Below are positions 16,916 through 26,510 of a stretch of 64,000 nt of DNA, in pieces. Numbering within the stretch: the first letter of the stretch is position 1; each line of letters starts with the position of its first letter. The DNA is taken from contig NZ_DAMBQF010000001.1 of NCBI RefSeq assembly GCF_032062245.1, forward strand, positions 248,001-312,000, read 5' to 3'. This DNA comes from Soonwooa sp032062245 (GTDB lineage Bacteria; Bacteroidota; Bacteroidia; Flavobacteriales; Weeksellaceae). The notes under the pieces were generated by a model. It was given only the letters and a program-made list of their open reading frames with translations. It did no database searches and was not told the origin of the DNA. The position numbers were made by a program, and so were the translations under genes.

Positions 16916-19456
16916 ATGAGAAAATTCGCCTTTATTATACTTTCTATATTTGTTGTTGTTGGATGTACACCTCGTAAGAAAAAAACGAAGAGTGGCCCGA
17001 TGAATCGCTTTTCTACCTATTATAACACGATGTTTAATAGTAAAGAAGCCTTCAATACAGAAATGCAAAACCGTACTAAAAGTTTTAAAGACAACTTTTA
17101 CGAAGCTTATATTCCAATACTTACTACTGAAGATGTCGCAACGGAAGTTTCTAACTTTGGTGCAGGAAATCCGATGACCAACATGAGCGGCAACAAAGGT
17201 CCTGCTTCGCCTAATGCAAATTCTACAATGGGAGGAGGTCCATCGCGACCTAGTACTTCTGGAAAAGGAGCTTCAATTTTACAAATTGCAGAAGCCAAAG
17301 CATTAAAAACGATTTCTAAAAACTCAGTTCTTGTTAACGGTGTAGAGAAAAATTCGTATATGTTTGACGCTTATATGTTATTGGCAAAATCACGAATGTA
17401 CCAAGGCAAAAATCACGAAGCTTTGGATGCTTTGAATTATATTTTCAATAATATGCCAAAACATAAACGCATTAATACTGCAAGAATTTATCAAGCCGAA
17501 ATCTATGCTAAACTAAAAGACTATCAAAAGGCAGATCGCCTTTTCGTTGAGCTTAAAGATGAAAAACTTAACAAAGAAGAAAAACGAACTTTAAGTATTT
17601 TCTACTCGGAAATGTTATTAAAATGGGGCAAAAAAAATGATGCTGTAACCGAGTTAGAAGAAGCGTTTGAGTATAATAAAGTTAGAAAAACAAGAAGTAG
17701 AATTGCTTATCTACGTGGACAAATCTTAGCAGAATTGGGTAAAAAGCAAGAAGCTAGAGAGTCTTTCACAACGGCTTACAAATACGCTTATGATTTCGAA
17801 TTCGAGGTTAAAACGCAAATCCAAATTGCTAAAACCTTTGATAATACCAACGACAATTATGACGAGGCTTTAGCTTATCTAGAAAAGATAGCTAAAAAAG
17901 GAACTTACGCTTCTCGTAAAAACGAATTGTATTATGCCATGGGACTTTTGGCGCTAAATGCAAAACAAGATAAAGATGCAGATTCTTTGTTTAGAAAATC
18001 GATTTCGGCAAAAGTGTCGGATCCACAAATCAGAGGTTTAGCGTTTTCAGAAATTGGAAAAAAATATTTTGCGCAGGACGATTACTTAACAGCTGGCGCT
18101 TACTACGATAGTGCTTTGGCGGTTATGACTTACGCACCAGAAAAAGCACGTCTCACAGAGCTTACAACCAATATTAAAAAACTTTCGAAAAACTATTATT
18201 TAATAAAGAAAAATGATAGTATTCTTGCGCTTACAAAAATGTCTAAAGAGCAACAAGAAGCCTATTTTGCAAAACATATTGACAAGTTGAAAGCTAAAGA
18301 AGCCGCAGAAGAAATTGAAAGAAAAAGAGTTGAGCGATCTAAAGGTTTTGACACTGGCGATTATAACGCTAACTCGATGTTCGCCAACTCTGGCGCTGGA
18401 ACTTTCGGAGACATCAATATGGCTGGTGATAACAAGAGTACATTCTACTTCGCAAATACCAACAATATCCCGCGTGGAGAAACTAACTTTAAGCAGATCT
18501 GGGGCAACAGAACATTAGCTGACAACTGGCGTTACTCCGCAAAATCTCAAACGATAGAAGATCTTAAAAACGAAGCTTTAGGTGTAACTACTGCGCCCGA
18601 TCCTCGTCGTTTTGAACCAAGTTTCTATACAGAAAAAATACCGAGCAATTCTTCGGATATTGCAAAGCTTAAAAAAGATAGAGATACCGCAAGTCTTGGT
18701 TTAGGAATTATGTTTGAGAACTTCTTTAGCAATTCTAAATTGGCGACCAAAACACTTTATGACCTTGTAGATGGGCAACCTGACGAAGACACAGAACTGA
18801 AAGCACTTTATCAAGCATTTGTTATTAATTATGAAAAAAATCCTGGTGCTGAAGAACGTGCAAAAACTATGATTTTAGAGAAATATCCGTACACTTCGTA
18901 TGCAGAGTTTGTAAAAAATCCTCGTGATAAAAACTTCAACAAGTCGTCGGAAGATGTTCAGAAAAAATATGAAGAAGCTTACAAACTTTATGATGAAGGA
19001 AAATACCAAGCCTCTTCAGAATTAATTCTTAAAACCATTGACGAGAACAAGAAAGACGCCCTAGTTCCGAAGTTATATTTATTAAATGCTTATAACGCTG
19101 GAAAATCTGCTGGTAAAGAAATCATGATTCTTCAGCTTGAGCAGATTGTTCTTAACTATGCCAATACTATGGAAGGCGACAAAGCAAAGCAACTTCTTAA
19201 GTATTTGAAAAGTGATATTAAACTTGAAATGACAGACGGCGAAGGTAAAAAGATTGCCCCAACCGAACCTCAGAAAGTCAATAATGCACCAAATCCTGAC
19301 GAGGAAAAATCTATCAAAATGAGAAGTATAGAAGCTACTCCAAGACCAGGACGACCAGGAATAAATCAAACAGAAGGCCCACCAAAGCCTAAAATGCAAG
19401 CGATTTCTCCTGATGCTGCAGACGCTTCTATTCAACAATTAAAAAGTGAAAAATAA
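16916..19456 (+). CDS. sprE: Type IX secretion lipoprotein SprE/PorW, TPR repeats
   Basis: SprE (PorW in Porphyromonas) is a TPR lipoprotein needed for type IX secretion and gliding in Bacteroidota. The 846 residues match the known size (about 870). A lipoprotein signal peptide has its lipobox at VVVGC (Cys17). The typical NRFSTYYNTMFNSKEAF stretch follows at about 31-47, then tetratricopeptide helices at about 145-440 and more from about 640-760. The C-terminal 70 residues are Pro/Lys-rich and probably disordered. It is a single gene ending in a strong palindromic terminator. Whether this strain glides cannot be judged from the window. Confidence 0.85.
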   Translation: MRKFAFIILSIFVVVGCTPRKKKTKSGPMNRFSTYYNTMFNSKEAFNTEMQNRTKSFKDNFYEAYIPILTTEDVATEVSNFGAGNPMTNMSGNKGPASPNANSTMGGGPSRPSTSGKGASILQIAEAKALKTISKNSVLVNGVEKNSYMFDAYMLLAKSRMYQGKNHEALDALNYIFNNMPKHKRINTARIYQAEIYAKLKDYQKADRLFVELKDEKLNKEEKRTLSIFYSEMLLKWGKKNDAVTELEEAFEYNKVRKTRSRIAYLRGQILAELGKKQEARESFTTAYKYAYDFEFEVKTQIQIAKTFDNTNDNYDEALAYLEKIAKKGTYASRKNELYYAMGLLALNAKQDKDADSLFRKSISAKVSDPQIRGLAFSEIGKKYFAQDDYLTAGAYYDSALAVMTYAPEKARLTELTTNIKKLSKNYYLIKKNDSILALTKMSKEQQEAYFAKHIDKLKAKEAAEEIERKRVERSKGFDTGDYNANSMFANSGAGTFGDINMAGDNKSTFYFANTNNIPRGETNFKQIWGNRTLADNWRYSAKSQTIEDLKNEALGVTTAPDPRRFEPSFYTEKIPSNSSDIAKLKKDRDTASLGLGIMFENFFSNSKLATKTLYDLVDGQPDEDTELKALYQAFVINYEKNPGAEERAKTMILEKYPYTSYAEFVKNPRDKNFNKSSEDVQKKYEEAYKLYDEGKYQASSELILKTIDENKKDALVPKLYLLNAYNAGKSAGKEIMILQLEQIVLNYANTMEGDKAKQLLKYLKSDIKLEMTDGEGKKIAPTEPQKVNNAPNPDEEKSIKMRSIEATPRPGRPGINQTEGPPKPKMQAISPDAADASIQQLKSEK

Positions 19457-19492
19457 AAAAAACCGACACTCAGCTGAGTGTCGGTTTTTTTT
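19457..19492. terminator. Bidirectional terminator, 17-base perfect palindrome
   Basis: The arms at 19457-19473 and 19474-19490 are exact reverse complements with no spacer base (centre CAGCTG), flanked by A and T runs. It serves convergent sprE and tnaA and begins on the base after the sprE stop codon. Confidence 0.95.
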
Positions 19493-19500
19493 TACTATGT

Positions 19501-20877
19501 TTAAGCTTTATCTAGCTTCACAGTAAAGTGTCTTAAAATCGCTGGTTCTTTCACGATTTTGTAACCTTTGGTGATCTCGTTTCTACGCTCATAGACATTT
19601 CTAACAGCCGCTGCGATATAATCCATGTGATTGTTAGTATAAGTCCTTCTCGGAATTGCTAAACGAAGAAGCTCTAGTTTTGGGTAACGATTTTCACGTG
19701 TGTCTGGATCACGATCGGCTAATAAAGTTCCGATTTCTACACCACGAATGCCAGCTTCAATATAAAGTTCAAGACCTAAAGTTTGCGCAGGAAATTCTTC
19801 ACGAGAAATATTTGGTAAGAAACTTAGCGCGTCAACAAAAACTGCATGTCCACCAATTGGCTTTTGTACAGGTACACCGTATTCTATTAATTTATTTCCA
19901 AGATATTCAACTTGTGAAATTCTACTTTCAAGATAAGCACTTACTGTCGCCTCGTCCAGACCAACTGCCAAAGCAGCCATATCTCTTCCCGCCATTCCAC
20001 CATAAGTAATGAAGCCTTCGTAGATAATCGTGAAATTAGAAGCTTTTTCAAAAACTTCTTGGTTGTTAAGTGCGATAAATCCACCAATATTAACCAAACC
20101 ATCTTTCTTTGATGACATCGTCATACCGTCGCCGTAAGAGAACATTTCTTTACAAATTTCTTTAATGCTTCTCTCCTTTTCACCCTCTTCTCTTTGTTGA
20201 ATAAAATAAGCGTTTTCTGCAAATCTCGCTGAGTCAAAATAAACTGGAATTCCATATTTATTCGACAATTCTCGAACCGCTTTTATATTTTCTAAAGATA
20301 CAGGTTGACCGCCAGAAGAGTTACAAGTCACAGTAACTAAACAAAACGGAATGTTTTCTTTTGGATGAGATTTATAAACTTCTTCAAGTTTGTTAAGATC
20401 GATATTTCCTTTGAAAGGATAAAGATCATTAATATCAAAAGCTTCATCAATTGTACAATCGATAGCGTGCGCTTTACGGAATTCGATGTGACCTTTAGTG
20501 GTATCAAAATGCGAATTACCTGGTACAACATCGCCTTCTTTGACTAAAACTGAAAACAATACATTTTCCGCTGCACGACCTTGATGCGTTGGCAATAGAT
20601 AAGGAAATCCTGTGATTCTTTCAACGGTAGATTGCAATTCTTGGAACGAGCGAGAACCTGCATAACTTTCGTCACCAGTCATCAACGCTGCCCATTGTTG
20701 GTCAGACATTGCGCCAGTTCCGCTATCAGTTAATAGGTCAATAAATACTTGTGATGATTTTAAATTGAATAAATTGTAGTCAGCCTCTTTCAGCCATTGT
20801 TCTCTTTGCTCTCGTGTAGACTGTTGGATATTTTCAACCATTTTAATTCTAAATGGCTCAGCATAAGGTAATTCCAT
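19501..20877 (-). CDS. tnaA: Tryptophanase (tryptophan indole-lyase)
   Basis: This PLP-dependent beta-eliminating lyase splits tryptophan into indole, pyruvate and ammonia. The 458 residues include LLTDSGTGAMSDQQW near 47, the THQGRAAEN PLP-phosphate region near 98, and the Schiff-base lysine in MTMSSKKDGLVNIGG near 255. The close relative tyrosine phenol-lyase was considered. At the specificity site phenol-lyases have Arg in a MERG context, while this protein has GVEIGTLL like E. coli tryptophanase (VEIGSFL), so tryptophanase is preferred. No tnaC-like leader peptide or adjacent permease (tnaB) is visible. Indole production would fit indole-positive Chryseobacterium-type bacteria. Confidence 0.88.
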   Translation of the reverse strand: MELPYAEPFRIKMVENIQQSTREQREQWLKEADYNLFNLKSSQVFIDLLTDSGTGAMSDQQWAALMTGDESYAGSRSFQELQSTVERITGFPYLLPTHQGRAAENVLFSVLVKEGDVVPGNSHFDTTKGHIEFRKAHAIDCTIDEAFDINDLYPFKGNIDLNKLEEVYKSHPKENIPFCLVTVTCNSSGGQPVSLENIKAVRELSNKYGIPVYFDSARFAENAYFIQQREEGEKERSIKEICKEMFSYGDGMTMSSKKDGLVNIGGFIALNNQEVFEKASNFTIIYEGFITYGGMAGRDMAALAVGLDEATVSAYLESRISQVEYLGNKLIEYGVPVQKPIGGHAVFVDALSFLPNISREEFPAQTLGLELYIEAGIRGVEIGTLLADRDPDTRENRYPKLELLRLAIPRRTYTNNHMDYIAAAVRNVYERRNEITKGYKIVKEPAILRHFTVKLDKA

Positions 20878-20970
20878 ATAAATAATGTTTTGTAGATTTT
20901 TAAAAATTGATTTTGTCTAAGTCAAATGTGTTTTTAACCTAAAGTGTTTTTCATATTTAAAAATCAAACA

Positions 20971-21585
20971 TCATTCTGGCGCTTTGAAAACGTTATCATC
21001 GCTATGGAATCCAGCAACACCGCCACTTACCGCAAACTTCATGGCTTCGGCAGCGCTCATGCCATCAACCTCTTTTATATTATTAAATTTAGTCACAATT
21101 ACCCAGCCCGAAACGGCGTAAGAATGCGGAAGATAAACCGCAATCATCCCATCCATTTTAACGGCTGACATATCATTTTGAGTTAAAAACCCGATGCGCC
21201 AAACTTCTGGATTTTCATTGGTTTTAACCCAAACAGGAACATTGAATTTCTTTTTATCACCGACAAAAGACCCCATCACATCTTTAAGAGACGTGTAGAT
21301 AAATTTGATGCCCGGCGTATGTTCGAGGATGTAGTCAACACTATCAACAATAATTCGACCGATGATAAATTTGTTTCCAAAATAACCGATAAGCGTCGTC
21401 GCAGCAATAACCACAACAAAAACCAATCCTGGAAACTTCTCGGATACAGACGGGATAATGTTATCGATACTAAATACAATGTACCAAATGATCCACGCCG
21501 TAACCGCCAAAGGTCCGATAATAACAAGTCCTTGTAAAAAATTTCGGAACGCTAATCCTATATAGTCGTTGAATCCTCTCTTCAT
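20971..21585 (-). CDS. DUF502 family membrane protein
   Basis: This 204-residue protein has two N-terminal membrane helices (about 15-38 and 52-72), a TPGIKFIYTSLKD segment near 90 and a soluble domain with VYLPHSYAVSGW near 153. This pattern is typical of DUF502, whose function is unknown. It starts one base after the miaE stop codon on the same strand, so it is translationally coupled to miaE. tnaA follows 93 bases downstream. Confidence 0.88.
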   Translation of the reverse strand: MKRGFNDYIGLAFRNFLQGLVIIGPLAVTAWIIWYIVFSIDNIIPSVSEKFPGLVFVVVIAATTLIGYFGNKFIIGRIIVDSVDYILEHTPGIKFIYTSLKDVMGSFVGDKKKFNVPVWVKTNENPEVWRIGFLTQNDMSAVKMDGMIAVYLPHSYAVSGWVIVTKFNNIKEVDGMSAAEAMKFAVSGGVAGFHSDDNVFKAPE

Positions 21586-21586
21586 A

Positions 21587-22165
21587 TTATCCGTGGATGG
21601 TTTCTTTATTTCCGTACGAACGGATAATTTGGGACTCGTAGTCTAGCCACTCTTCCCAGCGTTGGTTTACTTTTTCTGGATCGCCCAATTGACGCGCAAA
21701 TCCAATGAAAGTTGTATAATGATTCGCTTCCGAAACCATCAACTCGTGATAGAATTTTTTTAGCTTTTCATCTTTAATATTTTCTGTTAAAACTTTGAAA
21801 CGTTCGCAACTTCTAGCTTCAATCATCGCTGCAAAAAGCATTTTGTCAACAATTAAATCTTCGCGACTTCCTTGCACAATAAATTTGATTAAATCATTTA
21901 CATAATCGTCTTTTCTTGATCGTCCCAAAACGCCGCCACGTTCTTTGATAATCTCGTGAACTTGGTTGAAGTGATCCAACTCTTCTTGTGCAATCGCCAA
22001 AAGTTCGGTAACAATTTCGGGATATTCTGGCAGCATCGTAATCAATCCAATCGCGTTAGTGGCTGCTTTTTGTTCGCACCAAGCGTGGTCAGTTAATATT
22101 TCTTCCAAATTGCCTTCTGCAATATTTGCCCAACGGGGATCCGTAAGTAGCTTTAACCTAAACAT
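21587..22165 (-). CDS. miaE: tRNA-(ms2io6A37) hydroxylase MiaE
   Basis: MiaE is a ferritin-like diiron monooxygenase that hydroxylates the isopentenyl side chain of 2-methylthio-isopentenyl-adenosine at tRNA position 37. The 192 residues carry the diiron ligands: Glu and His of AQEELDHF (about 72-79), Glu of MIEARSCERF near 115, and ExxH of VSEANHYTTF near 148. It shares a two-gene unit with the DUF502 gene (1-base gap). Promoter evidence is weak: a 7-of-8 box, TATTTTTA, lies on the minus strand at 22180-22187. Confidence 0.93.
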   Translation of the reverse strand: MFRLKLLTDPRWANIAEGNLEEILTDHAWCEQKAATNAIGLITMLPEYPEIVTELLAIAQEELDHFNQVHEIIKERGGVLGRSRKDDYVNDLIKFIVQGSREDLIVDKMLFAAMIEARSCERFKVLTENIKDEKLKKFYHELMVSEANHYTTFIGFARQLGDPEKVNQRWEEWLDYESQIIRSYGNKETIHG

Positions 22166-22231
22166 TTCAATTTTTTTCGTAAAAATAAGAATTTTAAGCG
22201 CATTTCCTTTATTTTTAATACAAATTCAGGA

Positions 22232-23092
22232 ATGATGAAAATTTTTAAATTAATAATTCTAAGTCTTGTCGTAATTGCTTGTAATAAACAAGAAAAAATT
22301 ATAGAAAAACCTACACTCAATTCTCCAGAACTTAAAACTGAAAACATCACATTAATCAATCCAAAAGCCAATATTTTAAAAGATAGACTTCTTCCGATTT
22401 CTGATTTTAAAAGAGTGGAAACGCCAGCAAATTCTTGGGAAAATTTTCTACAAAATCTAAAACTGCAGGGTTTTGGAAAACCAATTCTTAAATATGATGG
22501 CTCCGAAATATCGGACCAAAAGCATCATGTTGGGATTTTGACTTATGACATAGGGACAACCGATTTGCAACAATGCGCTGATGCGTTGATAAGACTTCGC
22601 GCTGAGTATCTATTTAAAAATGAAAAATATAGCGACATCCATTTTCGATTTACAAGTGGTGATAATTACGCTTGGGAATCTTATGCGAAAGGTATTCGCC
22701 CAATTATCAATGGAAATTCGGTGAGGTTTTCGCAATCAGCAAGCACAAATCAGCTGAATAATTACCAAGAATTTAGAAAATATTTAGACATAATTTACAC
22801 TTATGCAGGGACAATTTCTTTGGCTCGAGATCTAAAAGAAGACCGCAACAAAAAAGAATTTGAAATCGGCGATTTGATTATTACGCCAGGAAGTCCAGGC
22901 CACGTGGTGATGGTTGTTGACAAAATCGACAACGGCGACCAAAAACGTTATGCTTTGATCGAAGGTTATACGCCAGCACAATCGATACATATTCTTTCTG
23001 AAAGCGCAAATCCTTGGTTTGATCTAAAAATTAGCGACAATGTCCCAACACCACGATATTATTTTAAAAACGCAGTTATCAAACATTTTTAA
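22232..23092 (+). CDS. DUF4846 lipoprotein
   Basis: This 286-residue envelope lipoprotein has lipobox VVIAC near residue 17. The DUF4846 domain covers most of the mature part, with WENFLQNLKLQGFGKP near 70, CADALIRLRAEYLF near 113 and GHVVMVVDKI near 228. The family's function is unknown. GSPGHVVMVVD recalls the turn before the second catalytic His of NlpC/P60-like hydrolases, but I do not see a convincing catalytic Cys. ATG 22232 is followed at once by a second ATG, and either could be used. It is divergent from miaE. Confidence 0.85.
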   Translation: MMKIFKLIILSLVVIACNKQEKIIEKPTLNSPELKTENITLINPKANILKDRLLPISDFKRVETPANSWENFLQNLKLQGFGKPILKYDGSEISDQKHHVGILTYDIGTTDLQQCADALIRLRAEYLFKNEKYSDIHFRFTSGDNYAWESYAKGIRPIINGNSVRFSQSASTNQLNNYQEFRKYLDIIYTYAGTISLARDLKEDRNKKEFEIGDLIITPGSPGHVVMVVDKIDNGDQKRYALIEGYTPAQSIHILSESANPWFDLKISDNVPTPRYYFKNAVIKHF

Positions 23093-23208
23093 AATTTAAG
23101 TTTGTAAAAAACAAGCAATACATTTATGAACCAAATATAATTTTGGTATAATAATTGTGAATTTGAAAAACATTTAACACTATATACCAACATAAAAAAA
23201 TCAAAATT

Positions 23209-23445
23209 ATGGAAAGCAACTTATCAACAAGACTTAAAAGCGTTCTGATTATGCTTTTATGTTTCTTCAGCACAGGGCTTATCTTTGCTCAAGACAAAGG
23301 CGCAGATTTAACTGTTGACATTAACACCAACAAAGGTGGTGGCGCAGGCGAATGGTACACCAACCCAACTTATCTCATTATTGGCGGCGTTGTTCTTATC
23401 ATTATTATCGCACTTATTATGCGAGGTAGCGGAAGCAAAAACTAA
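23209..23445 (+). CDS. Small secreted/membrane protein, unknown
   Basis: This 78-residue protein has an N-terminal hydrophobic signal (about 8-27, ending IFAQ), a short Asp/Asn/Gly-rich linker (DINTNKGGGAGEWY) and a C-terminal membrane helix of almost pure Ile/Leu/Val (about 50-71) with a small basic tail. If the signal is cleaved, the mature product is a single-span peptide of about 50 residues. I do not recognise a family. It has its own terminator, which supports it being a real gene. ATG 23209 is preceded by an A-rich leader without Shine-Dalgarno. Confidence 0.75.
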   Translation: MESNLSTRLKSVLIMLLCFFSTGLIFAQDKGADLTVDINTNKGGGAGEWYTNPTYLIIGGVVLIIIIALIMRGSGSKN

Positions 23446-23464
23446 ATATTAACACAAAAAAAAT

Positions 23465-23496
23465 AACCGTTTCTTTATTTAGAAGCGGTTTTTTTG
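23465..23496. terminator. Shared terminator overlapping the acyltransferase stop codon
   Basis: AACCGTTTCT and AGAAGCGGTT (one mismatch) pair around TTATTT, with A and T runs on both sides. The TAA of the convergent acyltransferase gene (23475-23477) lies in the hairpin loop, so one structure ends both transcripts. Confidence 0.8.
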
Positions 23497-24566
23497 CGTA
23501 AAATATTTAAAATTTTCCAGCCAAAAGCATCTACTTTTTTAAGAGCTTCTGCAATGATAACCGCAAGCACAACATTGATAATATAAACTGGAATTAAAAG
23601 CAAAATCCAATTAACATCATCTTGGAAAGGCACAACAATAAAGTAAATTAAAGAAGAACTAATCCCTTGCGAAAAGTAAAAGAAAATCGCGTTATTTCCG
23701 ATATATGTCAAGAAGTTTTTCTTGTTAATTTTCAAACGATTATAACCAACAAACAAGGTGACAACTGCAAAAAGCGTCCAAATAATATATGGTAATTTCG
23801 GCGGGAATTTATTTTTATTAAGCTTGTAAAAAATTTCTGTTCCATAATTCCAAAACATTCCGAGCAAAGCTATCGCAACAAGTCCATACAAAACAGGAAT
23901 CATCTTGGTCGGGATTTTTTTCCCACGCATCTGATGCGCAATTAAAAACACAGCAAAGTAAAACGCAACATAACCAACTTGTCCATTTGGATAATATTGT
24001 GGAAACAAATTGAATATCAAGGTTAAAGCAATACAAAGCCCAATAAACCAGTTGATATGTTTAGGGAAAAATTTTAAAACTAAAACACCAAATACCGTCA
24101 AAATATAATAAACCTTAAGATACCAAAAACTTCCCATCACAACTGGAAACGTGTCAGCATTAGAATATTGATGAAGATACCAATTTCCTAGATTTTGCCA
24201 TTGTGGTTCCACTGAAATATTCTGTGGAACATACTTCCCGCCAAAGGTCGAATAGAAAGATTTAAGCCAATCCATCGAGAAAAATGTCAAGCCAAAAACT
24301 TTGAATAAATAATCTAAAACAAAAAGAAAAGTCACAAAAATCATATACGTGACCTGCAATTTCAACAATCGATAAAAAGTCTTTTCGATGTTATTCCCAG
24401 AAGTTATCCCGCTAAGGGCGTAAAACAAAATCACATCAAAAAACAAAGACATCACACGCACTTCCGTCGGTACATAGAATTGCCCTGACCAAAAAACAGT
24501 GTGGATAAAAATTACAGAAAGCGTTGCAAAACCTTTTGCAAAATCAATATATAAATCTCTTTTCAT
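23475..24566 (-). CDS. Acyltransferase 3 family membrane protein
   Basis: This 363-residue protein has about ten membrane helices and the family's opening motif DFAKGFATLSVIFIHT (about 8-23), containing the conserved His of membrane O-acyltransferases. Such proteins move acetyl or other acyl groups onto surface sugars or lipids, and the acceptor is unknown here. No sugar-biosynthesis genes are adjacent. It starts at ATG 24566. Its stop codon is buried in the terminator shared with the small gene at 23209. Confidence 0.87.
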   Translation of the reverse strand: MKRDLYIDFAKGFATLSVIFIHTVFWSGQFYVPTEVRVMSLFFDVILFYALSGITSGNNIEKTFYRLLKLQVTYMIFVTFLFVLDYLFKVFGLTFFSMDWLKSFYSTFGGKYVPQNISVEPQWQNLGNWYLHQYSNADTFPVVMGSFWYLKVYYILTVFGVLVLKFFPKHINWFIGLCIALTLIFNLFPQYYPNGQVGYVAFYFAVFLIAHQMRGKKIPTKMIPVLYGLVAIALLGMFWNYGTEIFYKLNKNKFPPKLPYIIWTLFAVVTLFVGYNRLKINKKNFLTYIGNNAIFFYFSQGISSSLIYFIVVPFQDDVNWILLLIPVYIINVVLAVIIAEALKKVDAFGWKILNILRKKTASK

Positions 24567-24667
24567 TCAGATTATCAAATAATTAAAGGATAAAATTTTA
24601 CTAAAATTTTGACAACAATATACAACAGAATTAGCTTTTATTAAGACATTTTCACAAACATTTAATT

Positions 24668-24697
24668 TTTGAGCCTCGATACTTATCCGTATTTTTG
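24668..24697 (+). promoter_or_regulatory. mutL promoter
   Basis: TTTG (24668-24671), an 18-base spacer and TATTTTTG (24690-24697) match both boxes perfectly. The box ends 16 bases before ATG 24714, giving a leader of about 10 bases. This also argues against the upstream TTG start at 24669, which would lie inside the promoter. Confidence 0.78.
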
Positions 24698-24713
24698 CGG
24701 GTTAATAAGAAAT

Positions 24714-26507
24714 ATGTCAGATATTATACAACTTTTACCCGATCACGTTGCCAACCAAATTGCTGCTGGAGAAGTTGTCCAACGTCCTGCATCCATTGTT
24801 AAAGAATTGATGGAAAATGCAATAGACGCTGGCGCTAGCAAGGTAGAACTAATAGTTCGTAATGCTGGAAAAAATCTGATTCAGGTTGTTGATAACGGCG
24901 TTGGTATGTCCGACACCGATGCAAGATTGGCGTTCGAACGTCATGCGACTTCCAAAATTAAAAGCACCGAAGATATTTTTAAAATCGCAACCAAAGGTTT
25001 TCGCGGCGAAGCTTTAGCCTCGATTGCTGCCGTTGCACAAGTGGAGTTAAAAACTAAAAAAGCCGAAGCTTCTGTTGGGACTAACATCTACATCGAAGGT
25101 GGCGAATTGCAGTTTCAGGAACCTGTGCAAACTTTGGAAGGTTCTAACTTTTTAATTAAAAATTTGTTTTTCAATGTGCCTGCGCGACGCAAGTTTTTGA
25201 AAAACGACAATATAGAATTTCGTCACATCATCGACGAATTCCAGCGTGTGGCTTTAGCTCACGAAAATGTTGAGTTCGAAATGTTCCACAACGACGAACC
25301 TATTTTCCGACTGAGAAAAGGCGGACAAATGCAACGCATTGTGGAAGTTTTCGGCAGAAAAATCCAACCGCTTTTAATCCCTATTAAAGAAGATTTGGGT
25401 TGGGTAACACTTAACGGATTTGTTGCAAAACCAGAAGGCGCCAAAAAAACCCGAGGCGAACAATTTTTCTTCGTTAATGGAAGATATTTCCGCAGTCCTT
25501 ATTTGAGTAAAGCTGTGCAAGAGGCGTTTGAAGGACTTTTGCAGCCAGGCTATATTCCTAGTTTTTTCTTGTATTTGGAACTTGATCCAGAGAAAATCGA
25601 CGTTAATATTCATCCTCAAAAAACGGAAGTAAAATTCGAGGACGAAGCTTTAATTTTTGCACTTCTTCGTTCAACAATTAAAAAAGCATTAGGAATTTAC
25701 AACATTGCTCCAAGTTTGGATTTTGATAGAGATCCTGCGATGGATGCTTTCTTCCAACCACAACCGAGCAAAGCTAACACTGAAACTAGCATTAGTGGTG
25801 GATCTTCATTTTCGAAAGCGGTGAAAGTTGATCGCAGTTTTAATCCATTTACTTCTGAGAAACCTTCTGCCATCGAAAGCTTTAATCTGTCTGAAATGTA
25901 CAATGCAGATGTGCCAACTGCGGAACCTTCGAAAATTAATCTTTTTGAGGACGACGACGATTTGGAAGAAGATCTTTTCCGACTTCCAAATGGCTATTGG
26001 CTATTTAACAAAGATGGAAAAACCTTGATGCTGGATTTGGGAAGAATTCATCGTGTGATTTTGCAATCGCAGCAGAAAGAGTTTAAGCCAAATAAAAACG
26101 GGCAACATCTTCTCTTTTCGATTGAATATCACCTCAACGAAATTGAAAAAAACAAATACAAATCGATTAAAAAATATTTGCCATCACTGGGATTTGACAT
26201 GGTTATTGCACACGATAATGTGCTACGAATCAACGCAGTGCCAGAAGGTCTTAATGAATCTGCAGTTGCCGGATTTTTAGAAAAAATATTTGAGATTTTG
26301 GATTACAGAACAGAAGATGAGTTCATAAGTTTTTATCAAGATCAATGGTTAAAAGTGCATAGCAAATCTAAATTCGATTTTATTTATAAAACTGAAGTAG
26401 AACAACTTATAAAAGATTTTATCGACTTGGGCTTTCCACAATACACCGCTTATGGCAAGAAGTGTTTCGAGGAAATACCTTTCGATGATTTTAAAAATAA
26501 ATTTTAA
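24714..26507 (+). CDS. mutL: DNA mismatch repair protein MutL
   Basis: MutL couples MutS mismatch recognition to strand removal. The GHKL ATPase domain occupies about 1-330, with ELMENAIDAG near 34, VDNGVGMSD near 60 and TKGFRGEALASI near 94. The C-terminal dimerisation domain is at about 420-598. Most non-enterobacterial MutL proteins have an endonuclease motif DQHA(x)2E(x)4E. The equivalent stretch here reads LMLDLGRIHRVILQSQ, and the late Cys/His motif is also unrecognisable (YTAYGKKCFEEI), so nicking activity is doubtful. ATG 24714 was chosen because it gives MSDIIQLLP and lies just after a promoter. The rhomboid gene follows after 3 bases. Confidence 0.94.
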   Translation: MSDIIQLLPDHVANQIAAGEVVQRPASIVKELMENAIDAGASKVELIVRNAGKNLIQVVDNGVGMSDTDARLAFERHATSKIKSTEDIFKIATKGFRGEALASIAAVAQVELKTKKAEASVGTNIYIEGGELQFQEPVQTLEGSNFLIKNLFFNVPARRKFLKNDNIEFRHIIDEFQRVALAHENVEFEMFHNDEPIFRLRKGGQMQRIVEVFGRKIQPLLIPIKEDLGWVTLNGFVAKPEGAKKTRGEQFFFVNGRYFRSPYLSKAVQEAFEGLLQPGYIPSFFLYLELDPEKIDVNIHPQKTEVKFEDEALIFALLRSTIKKALGIYNIAPSLDFDRDPAMDAFFQPQPSKANTETSISGGSSFSKAVKVDRSFNPFTSEKPSAIESFNLSEMYNADVPTAEPSKINLFEDDDDLEEDLFRLPNGYWLFNKDGKTLMLDLGRIHRVILQSQQKEFKPNKNGQHLLFSIEYHLNEIEKNKYKSIKKYLPSLGFDMVIAHDNVLRINAVPEGLNESAVAGFLEKIFEILDYRTEDEFISFYQDQWLKVHSKSKFDFIYKTEVEQLIKDFIDLGFPQYTAYGKKCFEEIPFDDFKNKF

Positions 26508-26510
26508 AAT

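Noticed and set aside
19501..20877. Tyrosine phenol-lyase instead of tryptophanase
   Set aside because: Overall similarity to phenol-lyase is high, including KKDGLVNIGG, but the specificity Arg of phenol-lyases (MERG) is Ile here (VEIG), as in tryptophanases.
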